From Ruminococcus sp. (GTDB lineage Bacteria > Bacillota > Clostridia > Oscillospirales > Ruminococcaceae): a DNA stretch of 39,151 nt. This document shows positions 30,626 to 39,131 of the stretch, piece after piece (positions within the stretch are counted from its first letter, which is position 1; the number at the start of each line of letters is the position of its first letter). The notes under the pieces were generated by a model. It was not told the DNA's origin, did not search any database, and saw nothing but the letters and a program-made list of their open reading frames with translations. The position numbers and the translations under genes were made by a program. The DNA lies in assembly GCA_015066875.1 (NCBI GenBank), contig SVNM01000017.1, forward strand, positions 1-39,151, written 5' to 3'.

Positions 30626-32679
30626 TGTATAATAATTTACCTGAAATTCTTGCTCCCGCAGGCAGTATGGAGTCGCTTGTTTCAGCTCTGCGCTCGGGTG
30701 CCGATGCTGTTTATGTGGGCGGTAAGGCTTTTTCCGCAAGAAATAATGCTTCAAACTTTTCCTGCGAAGAACTCAGAGAAGCTTCTGAGCTGTGCCATCT
30801 GTACGGAGCAAAGCTATACCTTGCGGTAAACACAATAGTTTCCGATGAGGAAATAAATGACTTCTGTACATATATCAATGATACTGCCAAGGCAGGAATA
30901 GACGCTTTTATAGTTCAGGATCACGGCTGTGCAAAGCTTATACGCAAATGTGTTCCCGATGCCGTTCTCCACGCTTCAACTCAGATGTCCGTTCATACCG
31001 CTGAAGGTGCCCGCTTTCTCAAAGAGCTGGGATTTTCACGTGTTGTTCCCGCAAGAGAGCTCAGCAAAAATACTATAAAAAGTATCTGCGATACAGGTAT
31101 CGAAACTGAGGTTTTCCTTCACGGAGCTCTTTGTATGTCTGTGTCAGGACAGTGCTATATGTCGGCTATGATAGGCTCTCGCTCTGCCAACAGAGGCGTT
31201 TGCGCTCAGGCGTGCCGTCTGCCCTTTTCCGCTTGCGGAAACAAGGAGCACTGCGCTCTTTCCCTTAAGGACCTTTCTCTGCTTCCTGTTATATCAGAGC
31301 TGAAGAATACGGGAGTCTGCTCGCTTAAAATCGAAGGACGTATGAAACGTCCCGAATATGTTGCTTCTGCTGTTGACTCTGCACGCAAGGCTCTTGACGG
31401 ACAGACACCCGATATGGATACTCTCAGAAGTATTTTCTCGCGCGGTGGTTTCACCGACGGTTATTTTTCGGGAAAACGCACAGGTATGTTCGGTGTCAGA
31501 GAAAAAAATGATATCATAAACGGTCAGGCTCTTATGCCTAAAATCCACGAGCTTTACCGCTTTGAACGCAAAAAACGTGTTATTGACTTCAACGTTCAGG
31601 TTAAATATAATCAGCCACTCAGAATTACCGCCTGTTGCGGAAACGCTTTTGCAGAGATGATTTCGGATTGTCCCGAGGAAGCAAAAAACCGTCCCGTTGA
31701 CAAGGCTTATCTTGAAAAACAGCTTTCCCGTCTGGGCGATACTGTTTTTGCTATGGGAGAATTATCCGCTGATATCGACGACGGTCTTGCTGTGCCCGCC
31801 GGTAAGCTCAATGAGATAAGACGTACACTTACCGCTGAAATCAGCGAAAAGATTATCGCTCTTGAGACTCCCGATTACACTATTACGGACTATAGCCCAC
31901 ATTACGAATACAATATTCCACGAGCAGACAGTCCACTGAAAATACGTGCCTTCTGCCGTACCGCAGAACAGGCAAAGGCTTCCCTTGAGCTTTCAGAGTT
32001 TGTCATTCTTGACTCAAATATCAGCCTTTCTGAGCCTCTGCTTTCTGCAAATCCAGAGCTTTACGCTGAGCCTGACAAGATCATTCTTTCTCCTCCGCGA
32101 TTTATCTGCGATGAGGATAAGCTTATTGATTCGCTCAGGAATATTAAGGAGAAATTCGGATTCAGCCGTTTGCTCTGTCATACTCCCGATGCTGTTGCCA
32201 TTGGAAAAAAGCTGGGATTTACCCTTCACGGAGGATTCGGACTTAATGTTTTCAACTCCTATAGTGCCGAGGCAGTTGCTGACTACGGTCTTGCGGATTT
32301 CACTGTTTCCTTTGAAGCAAGACTTTCTCAGATCAATCAGCTTCACTCGCCTGTACCATACGGCGCTGTCATCTACGGAAAGCTTCCTTTGATGCTTACA
32401 AGGAATTGTCCCATTAAAAATGAAATCGGCTGTAAAAACTGCACGGGTTCTCTTACCGACAGAACAGGACGCTCTTTCGATGTGGTCTGTTATCCCGATT
32501 ATACCGAGATTCTCAACAGCGATGTGCTGTTTCTTACAGATAAGCTTTCTCAATTCAGCTCTGCTTCCTTCGGAATCGTTATGCTGAGTGACGAGGACGC
32601 TTCACAGACTATTGACGCTTTAAGAGGTGTAAAACCTTCATTTAACATAACAAGAGGTCTTTGCTTCAGAGGCATTTGA
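30625..32679 (+). CDS. U32 family peptidase-like protein (RlhA/YhbU-like, with DUF3656-type region)
   Basis: This 684-residue protein starts with LPEILAPAGSMESLVSALRSGADAVYVGG, diagnostic of the U32 family. The conserved cluster EVFLHGALCMSVSGQC and RGVCAQACRLPF (about residues 168-195) supplies cysteines thought to bind an Fe-S cluster. LKDLSLL and LKIEGRMKRPEYVA follow, and the C-terminal half corresponds to the extension found in long U32 proteins. Several U32 proteins are RNA-hydroxylating enzymes (RlhA for 23S rRNA, TrhP for tRNA) rather than proteases; this one most resembles the long RlhA-like group, but the reaction is inferred. It is cotranscribed with zapA and dut. Confidence 0.88.
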   Translation: MYNNLPEILAPAGSMESLVSALRSGADAVYVGGKAFSARNNASNFSCEELREASELCHLYGAKLYLAVNTIVSDEEINDFCTYINDTAKAGIDAFIVQDHGCAKLIRKCVPDAVLHASTQMSVHTAEGARFLKELGFSRVVPARELSKNTIKSICDTGIETEVFLHGALCMSVSGQCYMSAMIGSRSANRGVCAQACRLPFSACGNKEHCALSLKDLSLLPVISELKNTGVCSLKIEGRMKRPEYVASAVDSARKALDGQTPDMDTLRSIFSRGGFTDGYFSGKRTGMFGVREKNDIINGQALMPKIHELYRFERKKRVIDFNVQVKYNQPLRITACCGNAFAEMISDCPEEAKNRPVDKAYLEKQLSRLGDTVFAMGELSADIDDGLAVPAGKLNEIRRTLTAEISEKIIALETPDYTITDYSPHYEYNIPRADSPLKIRAFCRTAEQAKASLELSEFVILDSNISLSEPLLSANPELYAEPDKIILSPPRFICDEDKLIDSLRNIKEKFGFSRLLCHTPDAVAIGKKLGFTLHGGFGLNVFNSYSAEAVADYGLADFTVSFEARLSQINQLHSPVPYGAVIYGKLPLMLTRNCPIKNEIGCKNCTGSLTDRTGRSFDVVCYPDYTEILNSDVLFLTDKLSQFSSASFGIVMLSDEDASQTIDALRGVKPSFNITRGLCFRGI

Positions 32680-32695
32680 CCAAAAGGTGGTTTTT

Positions 32696-33136
32696 ATGAA
32701 ACTGACTTTTAAAAAACTGAGAGATAATGCTGTTGTTCCAAAACAGGCTACTCCGGGAAGTGCAGGACTCGACCTTTGCGCCTGTATTGACTCTGCTGTG
32801 GAAATACCTGCGGGTGAAATTCGTTTGATCCCTACAGGTCTTACCGCTCAGCCAGAGCGCTGTGATGTGGCTCTTATGATTTATCCAAGATCAGGACTTG
32901 CTTCAAAATACGGCATTACTCTTGCAAACTGCGTAGGTGTCGTTGACAGCGACTATCGCGGTGAGATATGCGTTCCGCTTATAAATCACGGTAGCTCTGC
33001 ATTTATCGTTGAGCCTTCTATGAGGATTGCTCAGCTGGTCGTTACTCCGGTTATTCTTCCCATAATCGAAGAAAGCGACTCTCTTTCAGATACCGAAAGA
33101 GGCAGTAACGGCTTTGGCTCTACCGGATTATTATAA
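32696..33136 (+). CDS. dut: Deoxyuridine 5'-triphosphate nucleotidohydrolase (dUTPase)
   Basis: The enzyme has 146 residues from the ATG at 32696; a GTG at 32687 lies within the AAAGGTGG ribosome binding site. All five motifs of trimeric dUTPases are present in order: GSAGLDL (21-27), PRSGLA (64-69), GVVDSDYRGE (81-90, with the catalytic Asp), RIAQLV (110-115) and the C-terminal P-loop-like RGSNGFGSTG (135-144). It hydrolyses dUTP to dUMP, preventing uracil incorporation into DNA and feeding dTMP synthesis. It sits between the U32 gene and the DUF4321 gene in the same orientation, with short gaps. Confidence 0.97.
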   Translation: MKLTFKKLRDNAVVPKQATPGSAGLDLCACIDSAVEIPAGEIRLIPTGLTAQPERCDVALMIYPRSGLASKYGITLANCVGVVDSDYRGEICVPLINHGSSAFIVEPSMRIAQLVVTPVILPIIEESDSLSDTERGSNGFGSTGLL

Positions 33137-33152
33137 TTTATGAGGTGTAAAT

Positions 33153-33419
33153 ATGAAAAAAATTCTTCTTATGTCTGTTCTTATGATTTCCGCAATTGTT
33201 CTCGGCGGTCTTATCGGCGATGTTACTGCCGGAGTTTCAGGTCTTCAGTGGCTTGCTTACTCAAAATCATTTGCTTTCCAGCCTAATACCTTCATCGATG
33301 TGGACATCTTCTCTCTTACCTTCGGTGCAACCTTCAAGGCAAATGTTGCTCAGATCATTCTGATTTTTGTGGGCCTTTTTACATACTATAAAATTGCACC
33401 CAAGCTTATTACAAAATAA
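33153..33419 (+). CDS. DUF4321 small membrane protein
   Basis: This 88-residue protein has two predicted membrane segments, at about residues 5-25 and 62-82. It matches the DUF4321 family by LGGLIGDVTAGVSGLQWLAYSKSF in the first half and the FGATFKANVAQIILI stretch in the second. The function is unknown. Members commonly lie just upstream of mreB, as here (43 bases), which suggests a link to cell-wall elongation or morphogenesis; that link is inference from context only. GAGGTG precedes the ATG. Confidence 0.85.
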   Translation: MKKILLMSVLMISAIVLGGLIGDVTAGVSGLQWLAYSKSFAFQPNTFIDVDIFSLTFGATFKANVAQIILIFVGLFTYYKIAPKLITK

Positions 33420-33462
33420 ATATACAAGGATTTTTATACATAAAGATTAAGGAGCTTCAGAA

Positions 33463-34479
33463 ATGTTTACTAAAGATATTGGTATCGATCTCGGTACCGC
33501 AAATACACTTGTTTATATGCGCGGAAAGGGTATTATTATCAGAGAGCCCTCTGTTGTCGCTGTTAATACACGTACAGATAAGTGCCGTTACGTCGGTAAA
33601 GAGGCTAAGGACGTTATCGGAAGAACTCCCGGTTCCATCGTTGCCGTACGTCCACTTAAAGACGGTGTTATCGCTGATTTTGATATAACCACAACTATGC
33701 TTCAGGAGTTTATCAAAAAGGCTCTGAGAGGTACTATTCTTACAAAGGCTAACGTTATTATCTGTATTCCTTCGGGAGTTACTGCTGTTGAACGTCGTGC
33801 TGTTCGTGAAGCCTGCAAAAAGGCCGGTGCAAACAACGTTCTCGTTATTGAGGAGCCTATGGCTGCCGCTATCGGTGCCGGACTTCCTACAAGTGATCCA
33901 AACGGCAGTATGATCGTTGATATCGGCGGAGGTACTGCTGAGGTCGCTGTTATTTCTCTCGGCGGAATTGTTGCCGCACGCTCTGTAAGATGTGCAGGCG
34001 ATGAGTTTGACGCTGCTATTATCAACTATATCAAGAAAAAATACAACCTCCTTATAGGCGAGCGTACTGCTGAGAATATCAAGCTTGAAATCGGCTCGGC
34101 TTTCCCAAGCTCTAAGGAGGAAACTATGGAAATCAAGGGCAGAAATCTCCTTAACGGTCTGCCTGAAAACATCAATATCAACTCCGCGGAGATACGTGAC
34201 GCTCTTGTTGAGCCTCTTTCACGTGTTATCGAGGCTATTAAGGCTACTCTTGAGGAGACTCCACCTGAGCTTGCAGCTGATATTATCGATCAGGGTATTA
34301 CTCTTGCTGGTGGCGGAGCTCTGCTGAGAGGTCTTGACAAGCTTATCAACCGCGAAACCGGTATGCCTGTTTATATCGCTGAATATCCTCTGGACTGCGT
34401 TGCCGAGGGTACAGGTAAAATCCTCGATAATATCGACAAATATCAGGACGCTCTTACCGAAAACGTCAAGTACTACTAA
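33463..34479 (+). CDS. mreB: Rod shape-determining protein MreB (bacterial actin)
   Basis: This 338-residue actin homologue shows the phosphate-1 motif [12 protein letters not shown] (residues 6-17), the [10 protein letters not shown] stretch and the linker motif [13 protein letters not shown]. The phosphate-2 motif is [19 protein letters not shown] and the adenosine motif is [15 protein letters not shown]. MreB filaments on the inner membrane orient the elongation machinery of RodA and PBP2. It is followed after 12 bases by mreC, then mreD and PBP2, the usual elongasome operon. AAGGAG precedes the ATG. Confidence 0.97.
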   Translation: MFTKDIGIDLGTANTLVYMRGKGIIIREPSVVAVNTRTDKCRYVGKEAKDVIGRTPGSIVAVRPLKDGVIADFDITTTMLQEFIKKALRGTILTKANVIICIPSGVTAVERRAVREACKKAGANNVLVIEEPMAAAIGAGLPTSDPNGSMIVDIGGGTAEVAVISLGGIVAARSVRCAGDEFDAAIINYIKKKYNLLIGERTAENIKLEIGSAFPSSKEETMEIKGRNLLNGLPENININSAEIRDALVEPLSRVIEAIKATLEETPPELAADIIDQGITLAGGGALLRGLDKLINRETGMPVYIAEYPLDCVAEGTGKILDNIDKYQDALTENVKYY

Positions 34480-34491
34480 GGAGGAGCTCTG

Positions 34492-35355
34492 ATGAGAGAT
34501 TTCTTGAAAAGCAAAAGGTTTAAAGTCCTTATGGCTTTCCTCGCTTTCCTTATCGGTATTATGATTTACGCCGTTACAAAGGGCGGTTATTCCGTTTCTG
34601 GTGCTTCATTCATCAATACCATTACTAAGCCTTTCCGCTCTTTTACAAACGGAATAGCTATGAAAATCGAGCTCGGACTTGATAAAATGACTAATGCCGA
34701 TGAATACTATAACGAAAATCAGCTTCTTAAACAGCAGATTGGTGAACTCAATAAACAGCTTACCGATTATGAGGCTCTTCAGGCTGAGGTTGAAGAGCTG
34801 AGAAAATTCGTTACAATCAAGGAAGAACACGAGGACTATATTCTTTCTGCTCCCTGCGATGTTATCGGCTATGTCACAAACGATCCCTTCAAATCCTTTA
34901 CCATAGACAAAGGCTCTGAGGACGGAATTACTCCATACTGTCCCGTTGTTACCGCCGAAGGTCTTGTGGGAATCACTGTGGAGGTTTCAGAAAATGTCTC
35001 CACTGTACGCACGATCCTCTCCCCTGACCTTGCCGTAGCTTCAGTATGCTCCTCTTCAAGTGCCGATATGGGCATTATCGAGGGCTCGATTGTGGATTCT
35101 CAGAAGGATCAGACAAAGCTCATTCACATCGATCTTGAAAATAAACTGCGTATAGGCGACCTTATGGTTACTTCGGGCAGAAGCGGTCTTTTCCCCGACG
35201 CTTATCCTATCGGTACCATTACAGATATCGGTCTTGACAGCAACGGACTCTCTGCATATGCCGATATTCAGCCCTGCGTAGATGTTTCACGTCTTACTTC
35301 GGTTATCGTTATTACCGATTTTTCAGGAAAAAAGGAGTCAGATAATGAGAATTAA
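34492..35355 (+). CDS. mreC: Rod shape-determining protein MreC
   Basis: This 287-residue bitopic membrane protein has a cytoplasmic N-terminus, one membrane segment (about 10-29), an extracytoplasmic coiled coil (about 70-108, NQLLKQQIGELNKQL) and the paired beta domains of MreC (about 115-275). Conserved stretches include GYVTNDPFKSFTIDKGSEDGI and DLMVTSGRSGLFPDAYPIG. MreC activates PBP2 and connects it with MreB and MreD. The end overlaps the start of mreD by eleven bases. GGAGG precedes the ATG. Confidence 0.95.
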   Translation: MRDFLKSKRFKVLMAFLAFLIGIMIYAVTKGGYSVSGASFINTITKPFRSFTNGIAMKIELGLDKMTNADEYYNENQLLKQQIGELNKQLTDYEALQAEVEELRKFVTIKEEHEDYILSAPCDVIGYVTNDPFKSFTIDKGSEDGITPYCPVVTAEGLVGITVEVSENVSTVRTILSPDLAVASVCSSSSADMGIIEGSIVDSQKDQTKLIHIDLENKLRIGDLMVTSGRSGLFPDAYPIGTITDIGLDSNGLSAYADIQPCVDVSRLTSVIVITDFSGKKESDNEN

Positions 35356-35902
35356 GACTACCAGGGAAAAGAGAATCCTGATTATTAAAACTATCGTAAG
35401 ATGGATACTTTACTATGTTCTGATTTTCCTTTCCTTTATAATTATGACTTCAGGCACAATGCTTAAACCTGTTCTGCTTATCCCTGTGGCTCTTTGCATT
35501 GCAGTCAATAACAACCAGATAGCCTCTGCATTTACAGGTGCTGTCTGCGGATTTCTCATTGACATCGCTATGGGCAAGCTTTTCGGTTATAATGCTGTTG
35601 TGCTTGCATTTTTCTGTATTGTCGTCTCTCTTGCGTTTGAGCTATGGCTGAGATACAAGTTCACCAACGTTATGCTTATTACCGCTGTGGTTTCTTTCAT
35701 TCTCAGCTGGCTTGACTATAAATTCTACTACGAAATGTGGAATTACAGTGACGTTGAGCTTATTTTCCGCGATGTTACTCTGCCTGTATGGGTTTATACA
35801 GTTATTTCATCGCTGTTTATTGCTCTTATCATAAAGCTTATCAACCATTTTCTTATGCCTAAAGAGCACCTTACTCTTGAAGAGGCTATCAAGACTAACT
35901 GA
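35345..35902 (+). CDS. mreD: Rod shape-determining protein MreD
   Basis: This 185-residue polytopic protein has about five membrane segments. The ATG at 35345 is preferred because AAGGAG lies six bases upstream; the frame extends further back within mreC but without a ribosome binding site. The conserved pattern AFTGAVCGFLIDIAMGKLFGYNAV is typical of MreD. MreD works with MreC to control the RodA-PBP2 elongation machinery. It lies between mreC (overlap) and the PBP2 gene (14-base gap). The family diverges fast, so position adds much to the assignment. Confidence 0.92.
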   Translation: MRIKTTREKRILIIKTIVRWILYYVLIFLSFIIMTSGTMLKPVLLIPVALCIAVNNNQIASAFTGAVCGFLIDIAMGKLFGYNAVVLAFFCIVVSLAFELWLRYKFTNVMLITAVVSFILSWLDYKFYYEMWNYSDVELIFRDVTLPVWVYTVISSLFIALIIKLINHFLMPKEHLTLEEAIKTN

Positions 35903-35916
35903 AGGAGAGACTGCGT

Positions 35917-38070
35917 TTGAATAATTTATCAGATAACATCAAATCCGCTGTTATTGTTGCGGTAGTTCTTCTTCTCGGACTTGCAAGCTCTATGCGTCTT
36001 ATGGAGGTTCAGGTTGTGGGCGATGAAACCATCGCTGTTGCTCCTGAAAAGCATAATTCCGAAACCTTTGTCTATACAACAAATACAAGAGCTACACGCG
36101 GTAATATTCTCGATCTCAGCGGAAATCTCATTGTGGGAAGCACATCAAGCGTTAATATTGTTCTGCAAAAGGCTCTTTTCCCCGATGATACCGCTCAGGG
36201 CAACGATATTCTGCTGAATATTTACCTTGAACTGAAAAATATGGGATACGATATTGAGCTTAATATTCCCGTTTCAGAAAGCTATCCCTATACTTTTACT
36301 TCCGATGACGAAATGGTTGAGCGTCTTAAATCCGACCTTAACCTTAACGTTTATGCTACTGCCGAAAACTGCATCGATAAACTCATTGAGGACTACTCTG
36401 TTTCTGAGGACTACTCTCAGGCTGAAAAGCGTATTATCGCAGGTATGAGATATGAGCTTTTATACAGAGACTTTTCATCTTCAAATGACTTTATTCTTGC
36501 TGAGAACGTTGATCAGGATACGGTTATTCTTATGAAAGAGCTCAGCAACGTCCTTAAAGGCGTCAATGCTGTGAATTCTTCTGAACGACGTATCGAACAG
36601 GGCAATGTTCTACCCCATGAAATAGGCACTGTGGGTCCTATTTATGCTGAGGAATACGAGGTTCTCAAGAACGAAGGCTATGAGCTTAACGATGAACTGG
36701 GCAAAAGCGGTATTGAATCTGCTATGGAAAGCACGCTGAGAGGTCAGAACGGCTCTCAGGAGATTACTGTCCGCGACGGCACCATTGTCAATGTTAAGAC
36801 TCTTTCCGAAGCTCAGTCAGGCAATAATGTAAAGCTTACCATTAACAGCACGTATCAGCTGAGGCTTCAGAAAATCCTTGACGATTTTATTGCAAATTTC
36901 CAGAATATCAATAATAAGCCTGAGCTTGACGATGTAAACTGCGGTGCAATTGTTGTTCTTGACGCTAAAACAGGTGCTATGCGAGGTGCTGCAACCGCAC
37001 CTACCTATAACCTCATTGACTACACCGAAAATTATGAAGCTATACTCAATGCGGAAAACAATCCACTTTTCAACCGTGCTACAGATGGTCTGTATCGTCC
37101 CGGCTCCACCTTCAAGACAGTTACCGCTACTGCCGGTCTTAACGAGGGTATCGTTACCGCAACAGACACATTTAACTGTACAAGAAGATACTTCTTTATC
37201 GATACTCCATATAAATGTACAGGTCACCACAACGATATTGCTGTTACAAGAGCCCTTGAGGTTTCCTGTAATATCTACTTCTATGAGCTTTCTCAGCGAC
37301 TTTCTATTGATAACATCACTAAATACGCCACACTTTTCGGTCTTGGACAGCATACAGGACTTGAAACAGGCGATGCTGCAGGTTATCTTGCAAATCCCGA
37401 AACCTTTGAGGCAAACGGTCAGCCCTGGTATATCGGTTACGTTCTTCAGGCTGGTATCGGTAATATCGACTGCGGTATGACTCCTCTTCAGATGGCTTGC
37501 GTTGCAAGTACAATCGCCAACGACGGTGTACGTTACAAGCCTTATCTTGTGGACAGCACTTACGAATACGGCACAAATGCTCTGATTTCAAGATCACAGC
37601 CTGTTGTTGCAGAAACAATTGAGCAGAATTATGACTACGTTTTTGATCTTGTTGAACAGGGTATGATCGCTGCTTCACACAATATGCCCGCCCGTTATTC
37701 ACTTTCAAATCTCGGTTTTGACGTTGCCATTAAAACAGGTACTCCACAGGTTGGTGAAAACAACGAGCAGAACTCGTTTTTCATCGGATATGCTCCTGCT
37801 GATGATCCCGAAATCGCTTTTGCGGGAGTTATTGAGGGCGGTGAGTATTCTAAATATATGATCCGTGATATTATTCTTGAATATATGAACTGCTACGGCT
37901 GGCAGGGCTCGCTTCCTACAGTCAGTCTCGAACAGCTTATTGCCGGCGATACTGCTCCTGAAGATACAACAGCTCCCGAAGGAACTACTGCTCCTGAAGG
38001 TACAACTCAGGCTTCATCTGAGGCTCAGCCGGATACTCAAAATACTACAAGCACTACCGCAGAAGAATAA
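35917..38070 (+). CDS. mrdA: Penicillin-binding protein 2 (elongation transpeptidase MrdA/PbpA)
   Basis: This 717-residue class B PBP has one N-terminal membrane segment (about 10-28), a dimerisation domain with TRATRGNILDLSGNLI and a transpeptidase domain. The catalytic motifs are STFK (397-400), SCN (450-452) and KTGT (606-609). The C-terminal 40 residues are a low-complexity Thr/Ala/Pro/Glu tail with the repeat TTAPEG. No PASTA domain is present, unlike the dcw PBP. It cross-links lateral wall peptidoglycan with RodA under MreBCD control. The TTG start at 35917 is eight bases after GAAGGAGAG. It ends the mre operon, with a terminator overlapping its stop codon. Confidence 0.93.
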   Translation: MNNLSDNIKSAVIVAVVLLLGLASSMRLMEVQVVGDETIAVAPEKHNSETFVYTTNTRATRGNILDLSGNLIVGSTSSVNIVLQKALFPDDTAQGNDILLNIYLELKNMGYDIELNIPVSESYPYTFTSDDEMVERLKSDLNLNVYATAENCIDKLIEDYSVSEDYSQAEKRIIAGMRYELLYRDFSSSNDFILAENVDQDTVILMKELSNVLKGVNAVNSSERRIEQGNVLPHEIGTVGPIYAEEYEVLKNEGYELNDELGKSGIESAMESTLRGQNGSQEITVRDGTIVNVKTLSEAQSGNNVKLTINSTYQLRLQKILDDFIANFQNINNKPELDDVNCGAIVVLDAKTGAMRGAATAPTYNLIDYTENYEAILNAENNPLFNRATDGLYRPGSTFKTVTATAGLNEGIVTATDTFNCTRRYFFIDTPYKCTGHHNDIAVTRALEVSCNIYFYELSQRLSIDNITKYATLFGLGQHTGLETGDAAGYLANPETFEANGQPWYIGYVLQAGIGNIDCGMTPLQMACVASTIANDGVRYKPYLVDSTYEYGTNALISRSQPVVAETIEQNYDYVFDLVEQGMIAASHNMPARYSLSNLGFDVAIKTGTPQVGENNEQNSFFIGYAPADDPEIAFAGVIEGGEYSKYMIRDIILEYMNCYGWQGSLPTVSLEQLIAGDTAPEDTTAPEGTTAPEGTTQASSEAQPDTQNTTSTTAEE

Positions 38071-38092
38071 AAAATCTTCTGCGGATTTTTTT
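38057..38092 (+). terminator. Rho-independent terminator after mrdA
   Basis: A perfect 10-bp stem CCGCAGAAGA (38057-38066) / TCTTCTGCGG (38075-38084) is followed by ATTTTTTT. The left arm lies inside the last codons of mrdA and the loop contains its stop codon. Confidence 0.92.
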
Positions 38093-38111
38093 GCGTATAA
38101 TTTCTTCCATT

Positions 38112-38133
38112 CTGACAAAACTATTGTCGGAGG
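38112..38133 (+). promoter_or_regulatory. Hairpin partly covering the ribosome binding site of the M23 gene
   Basis: CTGACAA (38112-38118) pairs with TTGTCGG (38124-38130, one G-U pair) over a 5-nt loop. The first two bases of the GGAGG ribosome binding site (38129-38133) lie in the stem, so initiation at the GTG at 38142 might be tuned by this structure. Confidence 0.35.
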
Positions 38134-38141
38134 TGTTATAC

Positions 38142-38933
38142 GTGAAAAAAAATATATTTTCTGACAATCAATCCGGTAAAAGCTCTAAGGGTTTTTACAT
38201 TGCACTTGGCTTAAGTGCTGTTATGATAGGCTCTGCCTGCTTCTTTGCCTATAATGAAAGCAGTAAAATCGCTGACAGCAATAATCTTAACGCAGGCAAC
38301 AACATTGCTGTTTCAGAGGCTCAGGTGGACAGAATTCATACGGATATACCAAGGGTTACTACTGTAGTTACCCCGTCACCTGTGGTTACCTATGCAACTA
38401 CTGCTGTTACAACTGTCAAGGCTGTTTCTGTTGTTGAGGCTACTATTCCCGCGTCTGATATTTCTGTAGCTCAGGTACCTGCTTCAACTACCGCTCCCAC
38501 AGAGTCCGAAGCTTCGCTGAAAAACGCAGTTACTCCCCTTTCGGATATGAGTAACGTTATCAATCCCTTCAGCGGAAGCGAGCTTGTAAAAAATGAAACA
38601 ACAGGCTCGTGGCAGACTCACAACGGTGCGGATATTTCTGCAGTGCCCGGCTCTGAAGTTTTTGCTGTTTACGATGGCGAGGTTACTGCTGTAAACAACG
38701 ACCCTTTATGGGGAGTTACCGTTACTGTTGACCATCACAACGGATTTATCTCGAAATACTGCAGTCTTGCAGACGATCTTTCCGTTCAGGCAGGCGATAA
38801 GCTTGTAAAGGGCGATGTCCTCGGAGTAATCGCTGAAACTGCCGATATCGAAAGCGCTCTTGAGCCTCATCTTCACATTGAACTGACTCACAACGGAAAA
38901 TATGTGGATCCGTTGAGTTATTTTCCTCAGTAA
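38142..38933 (+). CDS. Membrane-anchored M23 (LytM) peptidase, SpoIIQ-like
   Basis: The protein has 263 residues from a GTG start eight bases after GGAGGTG. It has a short cytoplasmic N-terminus, one membrane segment (about 18-37), a Thr/Val/Ser/Pro-rich linker (about 60-125) and an M23 domain (about 140-260). The zinc ligands are intact: His160 and Asp164 (HNGAD) and His245 with His243 (HLHIE), so peptidase activity is likely. The architecture resembles SpoIIQ, the forespore half of the engulfment zipper, whose clostridial versions often keep the active site. A general D,D-endopeptidase in wall growth is an equally good reading. It is separated from mrdA by a strong terminator; no clear promoter was found. 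Confidence 0.85.
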   Translation: MKKNIFSDNQSGKSSKGFYIALGLSAVMIGSACFFAYNESSKIADSNNLNAGNNIAVSEAQVDRIHTDIPRVTTVVTPSPVVTYATTAVTTVKAVSVVEATIPASDISVAQVPASTTAPTESEASLKNAVTPLSDMSNVINPFSGSELVKNETTGSWQTHNGADISAVPGSEVFAVYDGEVTAVNNDPLWGVTVTVDHHNGFISKYCSLADDLSVQAGDKLVKGDVLGVIAETADIESALEPHLHIELTHNGKYVDPLSYFPQ

Positions 38934-38942
38934 AAAATTAAA

Positions 38943-38961
38943 GGTACCCTTTAAGGGTACT
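38943..38961 (+). terminator. Hairpin after the M23 gene, possible weak terminator
   Basis: GGTACCC (38943-38949) and GGGTACT (38955-38961, outermost pair G-U) flank a 5-nt loop, ten bases after the M23 stop codon. There is no U-run behind it, so terminator activity is uncertain. Confidence 0.35.
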
Positions 38962-38990
38962 GTCTATACGGAAGCATTATGCGTATTTAG

Positions 38991-39023
38991 TGGGGGAACC
39001 TTTCTGAAGAAAGTTTGCCCCCA
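38991..39023. repeat. G/C-rich imperfect inverted repeat (hairpin)
   Basis: TGGGGG (38991-38996) pairs with CCCCCA (39018-39023), and CTTTCT (39000-39005) with AGAAAG (39008-39013). It stands in gene-free DNA after the M23 gene, directly left of the longer inverted repeat, and its base composition differs sharply from the surroundings. It looks like part of a dispersed repeat element, which cannot be confirmed from one copy. Confidence 0.5.
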
Positions 39024-39049
39024 CACCCCCTACAAAGACTTTTGAGTCT

Positions 39050-39131
39050 AATTTAAGCCCCATAGGGTGCACACAACAAGTAAAGAAGAAATCCAAGTAT
39101 TTCTCTGTGTGTACCCTATGGGGCTTAAATT
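39050..39131. repeat. Long inverted repeat, MITE-like, at the right edge
   Basis: Two 26-base arms (39050-39075 and 39106-39131) are inverted copies with a single difference; each contains AAGCCCCATAGGGT or its complement. The 30-base centre is itself partly self-complementary (AGAAGAAAT against ATTTCTCT). Outside the arms, ACAAAGACTTTTGAG (about 39033-39046) is weakly mirrored by AACTTGAAAGTTTTAGGA (39134-39151), so the symmetry may continue past the window. There is no reading frame inside. A miniature transposable element or other dispersed repeat is likely; function unknown. Confidence 0.6.

Noticed and set aside
38986..39023. G/C-rich hairpin as a terminator
   Set aside because: No U-run follows on either strand, and it fits better as part of a dispersed repeat.
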